A stretch of 64,000 nt of DNA from Streptomyces sp. NBC_01723 (GCF_036246005.1 NZ_CP109171.1:8110001-8174000), one strand, 5' to 3'. Counted from the first letter of the stretch, positions 53,326 to 61,786 are shown. The notes: generated from the letters alone by a model not told the origin. Numbers and translations are program-made.

Positions 53326-54120
53326 ATGAATCTCGACCTCGGCGGACGAACCGCACTGGTGACCGGATCCTCGCAGGGCATCGGTGCGGCGATCGCCGCC
53401 GGCCTGGCCCGGGCCGGGGCCACCGTCGGTGTCAACGGGCGCGACGCGGGCCGCTTGGAGGAGGGCGTCGCGAAACTGCGGGCCGAGGTGCCGGACGGCG
53501 TGTTCGTGCCGGTCGTGGCCGACCTCGGCACCGAGGAGGGCGCCGCGCGGGCCATGGAGGCGATGCCCGACGTCGACATCCTGGTGAACAACCTCGGTGT
53601 CTTCGGCGCGGTGCCGGCGCTGGAGATCAGCGACGACGAGTGGCGGCGCTACTTCGAGATCAACGTCCTCGCGGGCGTCAGGCTGACGCGGGCCCATCTC
53701 CCCCGGATGAGGGAACGGGGCTGGGGCCGGGTGCTGTACATCGCGAGTGACTCGGCCGTCGTCGTCCCCGCCGAGATGATCCACTACGGCGTCTCCAAGA
53801 CGGCGCTGCTCGGGGTCGGCCGCGGCTTCGCCAAGGAGGCCGCGGGCAGTGGCGTCACGGTGAACTGCGTCATCGCGGGTCCCACCCACACGGAGGGCGT
53901 CGAGGACTTCGTCTACCAACTGGTCGACCGGGAGCTGCCCTGGGACGAGGCGCAGCGCGTCTTCATGCGCGAGCACCGCCCGCAGTCCCTGCTCCAGCGG
54001 CTGATCGAACCGGAGGAGATCGCCAACCTCGTGGTGTACCTCAGCTCCCCCCTCGCCTCCGCCACGACGGGAGCCGCCGTCCGCGTGGACGGCGGCTACG
54101 TCGACTCGATCCTGCCCTAG
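53326..54120 (+). CDS. Short-chain dehydrogenase/reductase
   Basis: 264-aa SDR. The cofactor motif VTGSSQGIGAAIA (TGxxxGIG) is near residue 12, VDILVNNLGVFG gives the NNAG-like motif, and the catalytic Ser is in LYIASDSAVVV with Tyr/Lys in YGVSKTALL (YxxxK). The C-terminus has the LVVYLSSPLASATTGAAVRVDGGYV pattern typical of classical SDRs. The substrate is unknown. The ATG has AAGGAG. It is divergent from the hypothetical gene above and converges with the YihY gene. Confidence 0.92.
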   Translation: MNLDLGGRTALVTGSSQGIGAAIAAGLARAGATVGVNGRDAGRLEEGVAKLRAEVPDGVFVPVVADLGTEEGAARAMEAMPDVDILVNNLGVFGAVPALEISDDEWRRYFEINVLAGVRLTRAHLPRMRERGWGRVLYIASDSAVVVPAEMIHYGVSKTALLGVGRGFAKEAAGSGVTVNCVIAGPTHTEGVEDFVYQLVDRELPWDEAQRVFMREHRPQSLLQRLIEPEEIANLVVYLSSPLASATTGAAVRVDGGYVDSILP

Positions 54121-54132
54121 GGACACGCCGGC

Positions 54133-55203
54133 TCACTTGCCCGGGGCGGCCTCCCGGTGGTCCGCGTCGTCCCAGGCCCTGGTGTCGCGCGGCTCCACGT
54201 AGGGCTCCTCCTCGGGCGGGTGGCCGCCGTCGATGACCCGCTGCCGGGCCAGTTCGGCGTCGAACTCCAGGCCCAGCAGGATGGCCAGGTTCGTCACCCA
54301 CAGCCAGACCAGGAAGACGATGACACCGGCCAGGGTCCCGTACGTCTTGTTGTACGAACCGAAGTTGGCCACGTAGAAGGCGAACCCGGCGGAGGCGGCC
54401 AGCCAGATCAGCAGCGCGACCACACTGCCGAGGGAGACCCACTTGAAGCCCTTGACCCGGGCGTTCGGCGTGGCCCAGTACAGGATCGCGATCATGAAGG
54501 TGACGAGCACGACCAGCACCGGCCACTTGGCGAGGGACCACACCGTCAGCGCGGTGTCGCCGATGCCGAGCGCGGTGCCCGCCTGCCGGGCCAGACCGCC
54601 GGTGAACACGACGATGAGCGCGCTCACCACGGCCAGCACCAGCAGCACCACGGTCAGGGCCACCCGCAGCGGCAGCACCTTCCACATCGGGCGCCCCTCG
54701 GGCACGTCGTAGACCGCGTTCGCCGCGCGGATGAACGCGGCCACGTAGCCGGACGCCGACCAGACGGCGCCCGCCAGACCGGCCACCGCCAGCACGGAGC
54801 CGAGCCCCGCCCTGGCCTGCAACTGCTCCACCGCGTCGGTGACGATGTCCCGCACGGAACCGGGCGTGAGCTGCTGGATGTTCTCCAGCACCTCCTGGGT
54901 GGCGGAGGGCCCGGCGACGCCGAGCAGGGAGACCAGCACCAGCAGGGCCGGGAACATGGACAGCACGCCGTAGTAGGTCAGGGCCGCGGCCCGGTCGGTG
55001 AGTTCGTCCTCCTGGAACTCGGCGACCACCCGCCGCAGCAGCGAGGTCCAGGAGCGGCCCGGCAGTTCGACCGGGGAGTCGGGGGCGGCGCGCTCGGTGG
55101 CTGCGTCCGGACCGTAGTCCTCGGGCGCCGCCTCGTCCGGCGTCTCGTCCGCTCGGTCGTCCTTGGGGTGCTTACGGATGTGGGGAAGGTGCAGTCGGGC
55201 CAT
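54133..55203 (-). CDS. YihY/virulence factor BrkB-family membrane protein
   Basis: 356-aa integral membrane protein of the YihY/BrkB family. A charged 60-residue N-terminus leads into FQEDELTDRAAALTYYGVLSMFPALLVLVSLLG (first span), then five further spans, including VALTVVLLVLAVVSALIVVFT and LAGVIVFLVWLWVTNLAILLGLEFDAEL. The C-terminus is cytoplasmic and charged. The biological role is not settled for the family. ATG at 55203 has only a weak ribosome site. A 356-base gap separates it from the roadblock operon. Confidence 0.88.
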   Translation of the reverse strand: MARLHLPHIRKHPKDDRADETPDEAAPEDYGPDAATERAAPDSPVELPGRSWTSLLRRVVAEFQEDELTDRAAALTYYGVLSMFPALLVLVSLLGVAGPSATQEVLENIQQLTPGSVRDIVTDAVEQLQARAGLGSVLAVAGLAGAVWSASGYVAAFIRAANAVYDVPEGRPMWKVLPLRVALTVVLLVLAVVSALIVVFTGGLARQAGTALGIGDTALTVWSLAKWPVLVVLVTFMIAILYWATPNARVKGFKWVSLGSVVALLIWLAASAGFAFYVANFGSYNKTYGTLAGVIVFLVWLWVTNLAILLGLEFDAELARQRVIDGGHPPEEEPYVEPRDTRAWDDADHREAAPGK

Positions 55204-55450
55204 GGGGGTTCGGGTTGCCCGTCCCGGCCGGGGCACGCCCCTCGGGTGCCGACCGACGCGCGCCGGGTGTGCGGCGGGCACCCGGGACGGCGCCGGTTCA
55301 CCCGTGGCCGGCACGGCTCCGGCGTCCGCACAATGGGCCCCGCGGGCAGGTCCGCCCACCATCCGCATCGGGGCGGGCCTGCCCGCGCCCACCCCGCCGG
55401 CACGCACCGACCGGCCCCTGTCGGGGCCGAAATACCGCAGTATGCCGGAG

Positions 55451-55506
55451 CGCGTGCACGTTCCTCTGGAAAATGCCAAAGCGCTCACCAGACGCGTGCA
55501 CTTTCC
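55451..55506 (+). repeat. Direct repeat before the roadblock operon
   Basis: CGCGTGCACGTTCC (55451-55464) and CGCGTGCACTTTCC (55493-55506) are 13/14 identical and 42 bases apart, about four helical turns. A -10-like TAGTCT lies at 55508-55513, just after the second copy. They suggest an activator-dependent promoter for the operon. The rest of the 356-base gap (55204-55559) shows no gene. Confidence 0.55.
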
Positions 55507-55559
55507 GTAGTCTCGGCGTCACGTTCGCGGTACAGCCGTGCAGGGGGAGGGGATCCGGC

Positions 55560-55964
55560 GTGCCCGGAATCGACGAGAGTCTGCTGGAAGCCATGCGACT
55601 GCCCGGCGCGCGGGGCGCGTCGCTGGTCGACTGGATCAGCGGGCTCGCCCTGGGCGCCGTCGGCGAGGCACCGGGCGGCGACTGGGAGGCCACGGCGGCC
55701 GAGACCGCCGAACTGGCCCGGCACATCGCCGAGAGCGGCTCCCTGGCGGCCGGCGAGACCGGTACCGCCGTCGACCCGGGCAAGGCGCCCCCGGTGGAGG
55801 ACCTGATCGCCACCACCGGCGACGCCTACCACCTGCTCCGGTTCGTCAGTACCCCCTTCGACAGCACGGTCTTCCTCCACCTCTGGCTGGGCCGCGACGA
55901 CGGAAACCTCGCCCTGGCCCGCATCCGGCTGGCGGAGATGGCGGACCGCCTGGTGCTCGGATGA
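55560..55964 (+). CDS. Roadblock/LC7-like domain protein (first of the operon)
   Basis: 134-aa small protein resembling the 124-aa protein encoded at 59884: GARGASLVDWISGLALGAVG aligns with GATAAALVDYTSGMALGTLG, and PVEDLIATTGDAYHLLRF with EIEDILITLNTQYHMIRL. Both end LALARIRLAEM-type. This is a roadblock/LC7 fold, a dimer partner for small GTPases or regulators in actinobacteria. GTG 55560 has GGGGGAGGGG. It overlaps the DUF4388-like gene (ATGA). No GTPase gene is in the operon. Confidence 0.75.
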   Translation: MPGIDESLLEAMRLPGARGASLVDWISGLALGAVGEAPGGDWEATAAETAELARHIAESGSLAAGETGTAVDPGKAPPVEDLIATTGDAYHLLRFVSTPFDSTVFLHLWLGRDDGNLALARIRLAEMADRLVLG

Positions 55965-56749
55965 CCAGAGTGACCACCACCTGGGCCACGCAGGAGACGA
56001 CGTCGGCCGCCCTCGGCGCGCTCGCCGCCGAGGGGGCGACCGGCGCGCTCTCGGGCGAGCGGGGCATCGTCTACCTCTCGGCCGGCCGGGTCGTGCACGT
56101 CGAGTCGGCCTTCACCCCGGACCTCGGCGCGCTGCTCACCCGCAGCGGCGCGGTCCCCTCCGACGGCTGGTGGGACGCCGTCGACCGGGGCGGAGCCCAG
56201 CACCGGGTGGGACACCGGCTCGTGGACAGCGGACGGCTCTCGGCCGGCGCGCTGGAGGTCTGCCACCTGGGCGCGCTGTTCGACGCCGCGTACTTCGTCC
56301 TCGCCCACGACACGCGCGCGCACCGCTTCCGGCCCGGCGCGGTGCACTGGCTCGGCGCGGTCCGCTCCGTGCCGGTGGACGCGGTCGTCCGCGAGTCCGG
56401 ACGCCGGCGCGCCCTGCTGGACCGCATCTGGCCGGACCCCGCCATCGACACCGTCCCGCTGACCCGGGTGCCGGGCGCCGGCCGGTCCGACCTGCCGGTG
56501 CGGCGCGGCCGGACCCTGACGCAGGTCGACGGCGTGCGCACCGCCGCGCAGATCGCCTCGTCGCTCGCCTGCCGCACGTACCACACCCTCGTCGAACTGC
56601 GCCGCCTGGCCGCCGACGGCCTCGTCGTCGCCGCCCCGCCGCCCGTCGCCCCGCCCCCCGCACCGGGACCCGACCCGGGCGGCACCGTGTGGGACGACCC
56701 GGACACCGCCCTGCTGCGACGGCTCCGACACGCCCTGGAGGCCCTGTGA
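55961..56749 (+). CDS. DUF4388-like (PATAN) domain protein
   Basis: 262-aa protein. The N-terminal half matches the PATAN/DUF4388 pattern (ATGALSGERGIVYLSAGRVVHVESAFTPDLG), and the C-terminal part (TLTQVDGVRTAAQIASSLACRTYHTLVELRRLAADGL) looks like the winged-helix module that often accompanies it. A proline-rich tail follows. It may act as a signalling scaffold for the roadblock proteins. Its ATG overlaps the upstream stop by four bases. The group II intron begins 39 bases after its stop. Confidence 0.65.
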   Translation: MTRVTTTWATQETTSAALGALAAEGATGALSGERGIVYLSAGRVVHVESAFTPDLGALLTRSGAVPSDGWWDAVDRGGAQHRVGHRLVDSGRLSAGALEVCHLGALFDAAYFVLAHDTRAHRFRPGAVHWLGAVRSVPVDAVVRESGRRRALLDRIWPDPAIDTVPLTRVPGAGRSDLPVRRGRTLTQVDGVRTAAQIASSLACRTYHTLVELRRLAADGLVVAAPPPVAPPPAPGPDPGGTVWDDPDTALLRRLRHALEAL

Positions 56750-57439
56750 TCCGCGCGCGCCGTCAGCGTGCCGAAAGGAGACTGCTCAGTGCGACACGAA
56801 GTCGCTCCACCCAAGTAGATGGTCTGTGTGAGGAAAAGAGGTCATGAGCAGGCCATCTCGGACCAGTGTCCAAGGTCCGTCCCCACTTCCGCATGCGTCG
56901 CTGGTAACGGCGGGGTGTGAAGCCGGAAGCGCAAGCCCAAGAGCGGCACGGCCATCGGACCGCAACAGGCGAGGGGAAGGCCGGACGGGCTAATGAAAAT
57001 GAACCCTTGACGACATCTCGTAACTCCTGTGCCGCGTCGATGGTGAGCTGTCGGCGGCAGACAGGCCCTGGCGCGGAAGAGCGCACGACGACCCCAGAGG
57101 ATTGGCGCCGAAGGGGGAGGACACCGTCGGGCCCGGGATTAAGAGGGAGCCCACCCCGGTCGCATCTTGTGGGAGCGGAACGTGGAAACCCCGTTGGAGT
57201 CCGGGAGTGATCCCGGTAAGCCGGAGGCAACGAAGGACCAATCCTCCAGCGGGACAGGATGATCCGAGAAGCGAACGCCGACAGGGCGAAAGCCCAGAGG
57301 AAAAGGACGTGGAGACCTCAGCCGCGTCCCATAACTCGTCGGACACGAGGTGATGCCTCGGCCCGAAAGGGAGCCCACGCGGATCAGGTAGGCCCGTGAA
57401 GAAGAACTGCGAAGAGACCCGAACCGAAGGGCAAGTTGG

Positions 57440-59224
57440 ATGCCGAAGGAAGGTGTGGCAGTGACCGCCGTGGCGGCGATGCCTCCCACGACGGCGAACG
57501 GACCGGAGGACCACGCCCAGACCTGGCACAGCATCGACTGGGCCAAGGCAGAGGCGTCGGTACGGCGACTGAGGCAGCGCATCTTCACAGCCGCGCAGGA
57601 AGGGGACCTGAAGAAGGTCCGAAACTTGCAGAAGCTCATGCTGCGCTCCCACTCGAACACGCTCGTAAGCGTGAAGCGGGTGACGCAGCAGAGCACAGGC
57701 CGTCGGACGGCCGGGATCGACCAGGAACGTGCGCTCACTCCGAACGCGCGAGGACGGCTGGCCGCTGAGACCACAGCGGAACGCTCGCCTGGAAAACCCC
57801 TGCCCGTCCGGCGTGTGTACATTCCCAAAGCCAACGGAAGGCAGCGCCCCTTGGGCATTCCAGTCATCCGTGACCGGGTCCGCCAGGCCCGCGTCAAGAA
57901 CGCACTGGAACCCGAGTGGGAAGCCCGGTTCGAACAGCGGAGTTACGGCTTCCGCCCCGGCCGGGGCTGTCATGACGCGATCGGCGCCATCTTCAATATC
58001 GCAGGCCAGAAACGGGCCAAGCGGCTATGGGTGCTCGACGCTGATCTGACAGCGGCGTTCGACCGTATTTCGCACGACCACCTGATGAGCCTCATCGGTA
58101 CCTTCCCAGCGCGGGAAGCGATCCGGGGGTGGCTCAAGGCGGGAGTGATGGACTGCGGACGGTTTTCACCCACCGATGAGGGAACCCCTCAGGGTGGTGT
58201 GATCAGCCCGCTGCTGCTCAACGTGGCCTTGCACGGCATGGAAACGGCGGCCGGGCACCTCACAGAGGGACGTTCCCACAAGTCCCGAAGAGACGTTCCG
58301 GTCCTGGTCCGGTACGCAGATGACTTCGCGGTGTTCTGCCACAGCGAAGACGAAGCGCACCGGGTCAAGGAGCAGCTGGCTGTCTGGATGGCCCCGCGCG
58401 GGGGCGCCTTCAACGAGGAGAAAACATCGGTCCTCCACCTTGAAGAAGGCTTCGACTTCCTCGGGTTCAACATCCGGCGGTACAGCGGGACTCTGCTGAT
58501 CAAGCCGAGCAAGGCGGCTGTGAAGAGGGTCCGGGAGCGGCTCCGCAGTGAAGTGATCGGCCTGCGAGGGGCGAACGCTGGAGCCGTGGTGAGGAGGCTC
58601 AACCCGATCATCAAGGGGTGGGCCACCTACTACCGGACGGTGGTGTCCAAGGAGACCTTCAAGTCCCTGGACTTCTACGTGTGGACGCTCACGCAGAAGT
58701 GGGTCAAGCACTCCCACCCGAACAAGCCGAAGAGCTGGCGACTGGCCAAGCACTACGGCGTCTTCAACTCGACCCGGAAGGACCAGTGGGTCTTCGGTGA
58801 CCGGGACACCGGCACCTATCTCTACAAGTTCAACTGGACCAGAATCGTCCGGCACGTGATCGTCAAGGAGGGCAACTCCCCTGACGACCCCTCGCTGGCC
58901 GACTACTGGGCGAGCCGCCGACGCAAAAGGGTGCCCGGGACCGCCGACAGGTGGACCATCACTCTCGCATCCCGCCAGAAGGGGATCTGCCCGCTGTGCA
59001 AACAGCCGTTGATCCCCGACGCCGAGTACACACCGGACAACCCCCGCGAGTGGGCCGCGTGGTTCTCGGCATCGATGAAGCCGCTGCACAAGCACCACTT
59101 CATCTACCGGCGCGACGGCGGCTCGGACGAGCGGACGAATCTTCGCCTCGTACACGCCGACTGCCATCGCCAGCACCACGCCGGCGACCACAGAAGGGCC
59201 AAGCAAGATGACCGACCCGCGTGA
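57440..59224 (+). CDS. Group II intron-encoded reverse transcriptase/maturase with HNH endonuclease
   Basis: 594-aa intron-encoded protein, complete. RT motifs begin near RRVYIPKANGRQRPLGIPVIRDRV; the active site YADD is at residues 292-295 (VRYADDFAVF), with an upstream Asp in VLDADLTAAFD. The maturase X domain follows (RRLNPIIKGWATYYRTVVSK). The C-terminus has a zinc-type HNH nuclease: CPLC at 517-520, then HKHHFIYRRDGG and LVHADCHRQHH. It helps the intron splice and insert into DNA. AAGGGC before the ATG is a modest ribosome site. Confidence 0.93.
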   Translation: MPKEGVAVTAVAAMPPTTANGPEDHAQTWHSIDWAKAEASVRRLRQRIFTAAQEGDLKKVRNLQKLMLRSHSNTLVSVKRVTQQSTGRRTAGIDQERALTPNARGRLAAETTAERSPGKPLPVRRVYIPKANGRQRPLGIPVIRDRVRQARVKNALEPEWEARFEQRSYGFRPGRGCHDAIGAIFNIAGQKRAKRLWVLDADLTAAFDRISHDHLMSLIGTFPAREAIRGWLKAGVMDCGRFSPTDEGTPQGGVISPLLLNVALHGMETAAGHLTEGRSHKSRRDVPVLVRYADDFAVFCHSEDEAHRVKEQLAVWMAPRGGAFNEEKTSVLHLEEGFDFLGFNIRRYSGTLLIKPSKAAVKRVRERLRSEVIGLRGANAGAVVRRLNPIIKGWATYYRTVVSKETFKSLDFYVWTLTQKWVKHSHPNKPKSWRLAKHYGVFNSTRKDQWVFGDRDTGTYLYKFNWTRIVRHVIVKEGNSPDDPSLADYWASRRRKRVPGTADRWTITLASRQKGICPLCKQPLIPDAEYTPDNPREWAAWFSASMKPLHKHHFIYRRDGGSDERTNLRLVHADCHRQHHAGDHRRAKQDDRPA

Positions 59225-59240
59225 CTCCAGGGGCCCGCTT

Positions 59241-59316
59241 GAGCCGGATGCGGTGAACAGCCGCACGTCCGGTTCTGAGGGGGCCGGAGGGCGGCAACGC
59301 CCTCCGGCTACCCGAC
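59241..59316 (+). ncRNA. Group II intron domains V and VI
   Basis: Domain V (59241-59275) begins GAGCCGGATGCGGTGAACAG and folds into the usual hairpin with the catalytic AGC triad; a GTGAACA-type loop is present. Domain VI (59276-59316) has the stem GGCCGGAGGGCG/CGCCCTCCGGC with a GCAA loop and an unpaired TA before CCC, placing the branch-point A. Both are in the position expected at the 3' end of a functional intron. Confidence 0.85.
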
Positions 59317-59843
59317 TGGCCGTCGAGAGCGACGTCCTGGACGAACTGCACCGACTGCGCAACCGCGTGCCCCAGCTGACCGGGTCACTCGCGGCCACCG
59401 TGGACGGACTGGTCCTCGCCCACGACGCGCCCGGCACCGAACCCGAGGGTCTCGCCGCGCTCACCGCCGCCGCCCTCGGCGTCGCGCACCGCATGGCCGA
59501 GGCCACCTCGCGCGGCGGCTTCCGCGAGCTGCTGCTGCGCGGGGCGGACGGCTACGTCGCCACCTACGCGGCCGGTCCCGCCGCCGTGCTCACCCTGCTC
59601 GCCGACGGGCGGGTCAACGTGGGCCGGCTGCACCTGGAGGGCCGGCGCAGCGGCGCCCGCATCGGGGAGCTGGTCGCCGCCCACATCGGCCACGACCGCG
59701 GCCGCGCCCCGGCCGCCGTGGAACCCGCCCCGCCCCCCGCCGCGGGCACCGCCCGGCCCATCGGCACCCTGCCGGTGCGCACCCCGCAGCGCCCCGCACA
59801 CCGACCGACCCCCCAGGCCGGCGGCCACCGCCGGCCGACCTGA
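59317..59843 (+). CDS. Roadblock/LC7-like protein, start codon split by the group II intron
   Basis: Coding body of a 175-aa protein whose first base (A of ATG) lies at 56788 before the intron. After splicing it begins MAVESDVLDELHRLRNRVPQLTG. Its core (GSLAATVDGLVLAHDAPGTEPEGLAALTAAALGVAHRMAE ... DGYVATYAAGPAAVLTLLAD) fits a roadblock/MglB-like fold, and the C-terminal 40 residues are a Pro/Ala-rich tail. Unspliced, a frame open from ATG 59208 inside the intron reads through domains V-VI in phase. That would give an N-terminally extended protein. Paralogues lie on either side in the same operon. Confidence 0.78.
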
Positions 59844-59883
59844 CCACCGATCGCGTACCGATCACGTCCGGAAAGGAACCACC

Positions 59884-60258
59884 ATGGCCAACCTGGAGAC
59901 CTCGCTCAAGGAATGCCTCAGCTCCATCGACGGAGCGACCGCCGCCGCGCTGGTCGACTACACCAGCGGCATGGCGCTCGGCACGCTGGGCGGGACCAAG
60001 GAGTTCAACCTCGAGGTCGCCGCCGCCGGGAACACCGACGTCGTACGGGCCAAACTGCGCACCATGGAACACCTCGGTCTCAAGGAGGAGATCGAGGACA
60101 TCCTGATCACCCTGAACACCCAGTACCACATGATCCGCCTGCTCAGGGGGCGCGGCGGCAACGGGCTGTTCCTCTACCTGGTGCTGGACGCGAGCCGCGC
60201 GAACCTCGCGATGGCCCGCCACCAACTGCGCCGGATCGAGAGCGAGCTGGAGGTCTGA
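59884..60258 (+). CDS. Roadblock/LC7-domain protein
   Basis: 124-aa protein, the clearest roadblock/LC7 member here: SLKECLSSIDGATAAALVDYTSGMALGTLGGTKEFNLEVAAAGNTDVV, then EDILITLNTQYHMIRLLRGRGGNGLFLYLVLDASRANLAMARHQL. In actinomycetes such proteins bind small GTPases (CvnB-like) or act as MglB-like partners. It is last of the operon, 40 bases after the intron-split gene. GGAAAGGA precedes the ATG. A strong hairpin terminator follows. Confidence 0.82.
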   Translation: MANLETSLKECLSSIDGATAAALVDYTSGMALGTLGGTKEFNLEVAAAGNTDVVRAKLRTMEHLGLKEEIEDILITLNTQYHMIRLLRGRGGNGLFLYLVLDASRANLAMARHQLRRIESELEV

Positions 60259-60265
60259 CGGCCGC

Positions 60266-60295
60266 GGGCCCGGCGGGAGACTCCCCGCCGGGCCC
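60266..60295. terminator. Bidirectional hairpin terminator
   Basis: GGGCCCGGCGGG (60266-60277) pairs perfectly with CCCGCCGGGCCC (60284-60295) around a 6-base loop between the convergent roadblock operon and fprA. Confidence 0.87.
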
Positions 60296-60329
60296 GGCCA
60301 CCGGGCCGAAGCGGCCCGGGTACGACGGA

Positions 60330-61694
60330 TCAGGCGCCGCTCTCGCGGAGCATGTCCTCGCGCTCGACGAGCTTGATGCGCTCCCGCCCGAACGGCACGC
60401 CCTGCGCCTTCTCCGCGGCGTCGAGGCGGTACCAGCCGTCCCAGGTGGTGAAGCGGACGTTCCGCTCGGCCAGGAAGGCGTCCACGGCCTCCGGAGCGGG
60501 CGAGTCGGGCGTCTGGAGACGGCCGTTCTTGTAGTCGTCCAGCAGGTTGGACACCGTCTCGTTGGCGTCGCCCTTGGTGTGGCCGATGAGGCCGACCGGG
60601 CCGCGCCGGATCCAGCCGGTGACGTACGTCGACTGCAGGTGCTCGCCGGACTCCTGGACGACCCGGCCGCCCTGATCCGGGACCGTGCCCGAGTCGATGT
60701 CCCAGGGCAGCTTGGGCAGCTGGTCGGACAGGTAGCCGACCGCCCGGTAGACGGCCTGGACGTCCCAGTCCTTGAACTCGCCGGTGCCCTTGACGTTGCC
60801 GGTGCCGTCCAGCGCGGTGCGCTCGGTGCGCAGGCCGACCACCTTGCCGTCCTCGCCGAGGATCTCGGAGGGCGACTCGAAGAAGTGCAGGAACAGCTTG
60901 TGCGGCCGGTCGCCGACGTCGCGGATCGCCCAGTTCTCCAGGGTCTTGGCGACCATGTCGGCCTGCTTGTTGCCGCGCCGGGTCGCGATCGAGCCGTCGT
61001 CGTAGTCGATGTCCTCGGGGTCGACGATGACCTCGATGGTGGGGGAGTGGTCCAGCTCCCGCAGCTCCATCGGGCTGAACTTCGCCTGCGCCGGGCCGCG
61101 GCGGCCGAAGACGTGGACCTCCAGCGCCTTGTTGGCCTTGAGGCCCTCGTACACGTTCGGCGGGATCTCGGTGGGCAGCAGCTCGTCCGCGGTCTTCGCC
61201 AGGACGCGCGCGATGTCCAGGGCCACGTTGCCGACGCCGAGGACGGCGACCTTCTCGGCCTCCAGCGGCCAGGTGCGCGGGTAGTCGGGGTGGCCGTCGT
61301 ACCAGGCGACGAAGTCGGCGGCGCCGTAGGAGCCGTCGAGCTCGAAGCCGGGGACCTTGAGGTCGCGGTCGGCCGTGGCGCCCGTGGCGAAGATCACACC
61401 GTCGTAGAAGGCCCGCAGATCGTCCAGGCTGACGTCGGTCGGGTAGTTCACGTTGCCGAAGAGACGGATCTGCGGCTTGTCGAGCACCTGGTGCAGGGCG
61501 GTGATGATGCCCTTGATCCGCGGGTGGTCGGGCGCGACGCCGTAACGGATGAGTCCGAACGGGGCGGGCATGCGCTCGAAGATGTCGATGGAAACGCCGG
61601 GGTCGGCGGCCACCTCGGACTTGAGCAGGGCGTCGGCCGCGTAGATCCCGGCGGGGCCGGATCCGACGATGGCTACCCGCAGAGGGCGGGGCAT
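60330..61694 (-). CDS. fprA: Ferredoxin/adrenodoxin-type NADP+ reductase (FprA)
   Basis: 454-aa FAD enzyme of the adrenodoxin reductase/FprA type, moving electrons between NADP(H) and ferredoxins, for example for P450s. The N-terminal FAD motif is VAIVGSGPAGIYAADALL, and the NADP-binding region VAVLGVGNVALDIARVLAK (GxGxxA) with VFGRRGPAQAKFSPMELREL. TYVTGWIRRGPVGLIGHTKGDA closes the active-site region. Length is normal. An iron box lies in its promoter, so expression probably rises under iron limitation. The ATG is clear but the ribosome site is weak. Confidence 0.92.
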   Translation of the reverse strand: MPRPLRVAIVGSGPAGIYAADALLKSEVAADPGVSIDIFERMPAPFGLIRYGVAPDHPRIKGIITALHQVLDKPQIRLFGNVNYPTDVSLDDLRAFYDGVIFATGATADRDLKVPGFELDGSYGAADFVAWYDGHPDYPRTWPLEAEKVAVLGVGNVALDIARVLAKTADELLPTEIPPNVYEGLKANKALEVHVFGRRGPAQAKFSPMELRELDHSPTIEVIVDPEDIDYDDGSIATRRGNKQADMVAKTLENWAIRDVGDRPHKLFLHFFESPSEILGEDGKVVGLRTERTALDGTGNVKGTGEFKDWDVQAVYRAVGYLSDQLPKLPWDIDSGTVPDQGGRVVQESGEHLQSTYVTGWIRRGPVGLIGHTKGDANETVSNLLDDYKNGRLQTPDSPAPEAVDAFLAERNVRFTTWDGWYRLDAAEKAQGVPFGRERIKLVEREDMLRESGA

Positions 61695-61740
61695 GTTCAG
61701 GTTCCCTTCGAGCGGTGACAGATCGACTCTCGGGGAAGCC

Positions 61741-61759
61741 TAAGCTAAGGCAAGCCTAA
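61741..61759 (-). promoter_or_regulatory. Iron box (DmdR/IdeR-type operator) before fprA
   Basis: Read on the minus strand, TTAGGCTTGCCTTAGCTTA matches 14 of 19 positions of the actinobacterial iron-box consensus TTAGGTTAGSCTAACCTAA. It lies 47 bases before the fprA start, where bound repressor would block initiation when iron is plentiful. Confidence 0.7.
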
Positions 61760-61786
61760 GTCGGTACGCGGGTCCAGTCTATGAGG

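Larger units (their letters stand above)
56789..59316 (+). mobile_element. Group II intron (about 2.53 kb) interrupting the start codon of a roadblock gene
   Basis: The 5' end GTGCGAC (56789) matches the bacterial group II intron consensus. The 3' end ...CTACCCGAC (59316) follows domains V and VI. The intron encodes an apparently full-length reverse transcriptase/maturase/HNH protein. Ligating the proposed exons (...GGAGACTGCTCA + TGGCC...) recreates a Shine-Dalgarno site and an ATG seven bases later, which strongly supports the chosen boundaries. The 5' exon ends within the leader of the roadblock gene, and the intron splits the start codon A|TG. A retrotransposed, potentially active element; splicing is not shown. 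Confidence 0.88.
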
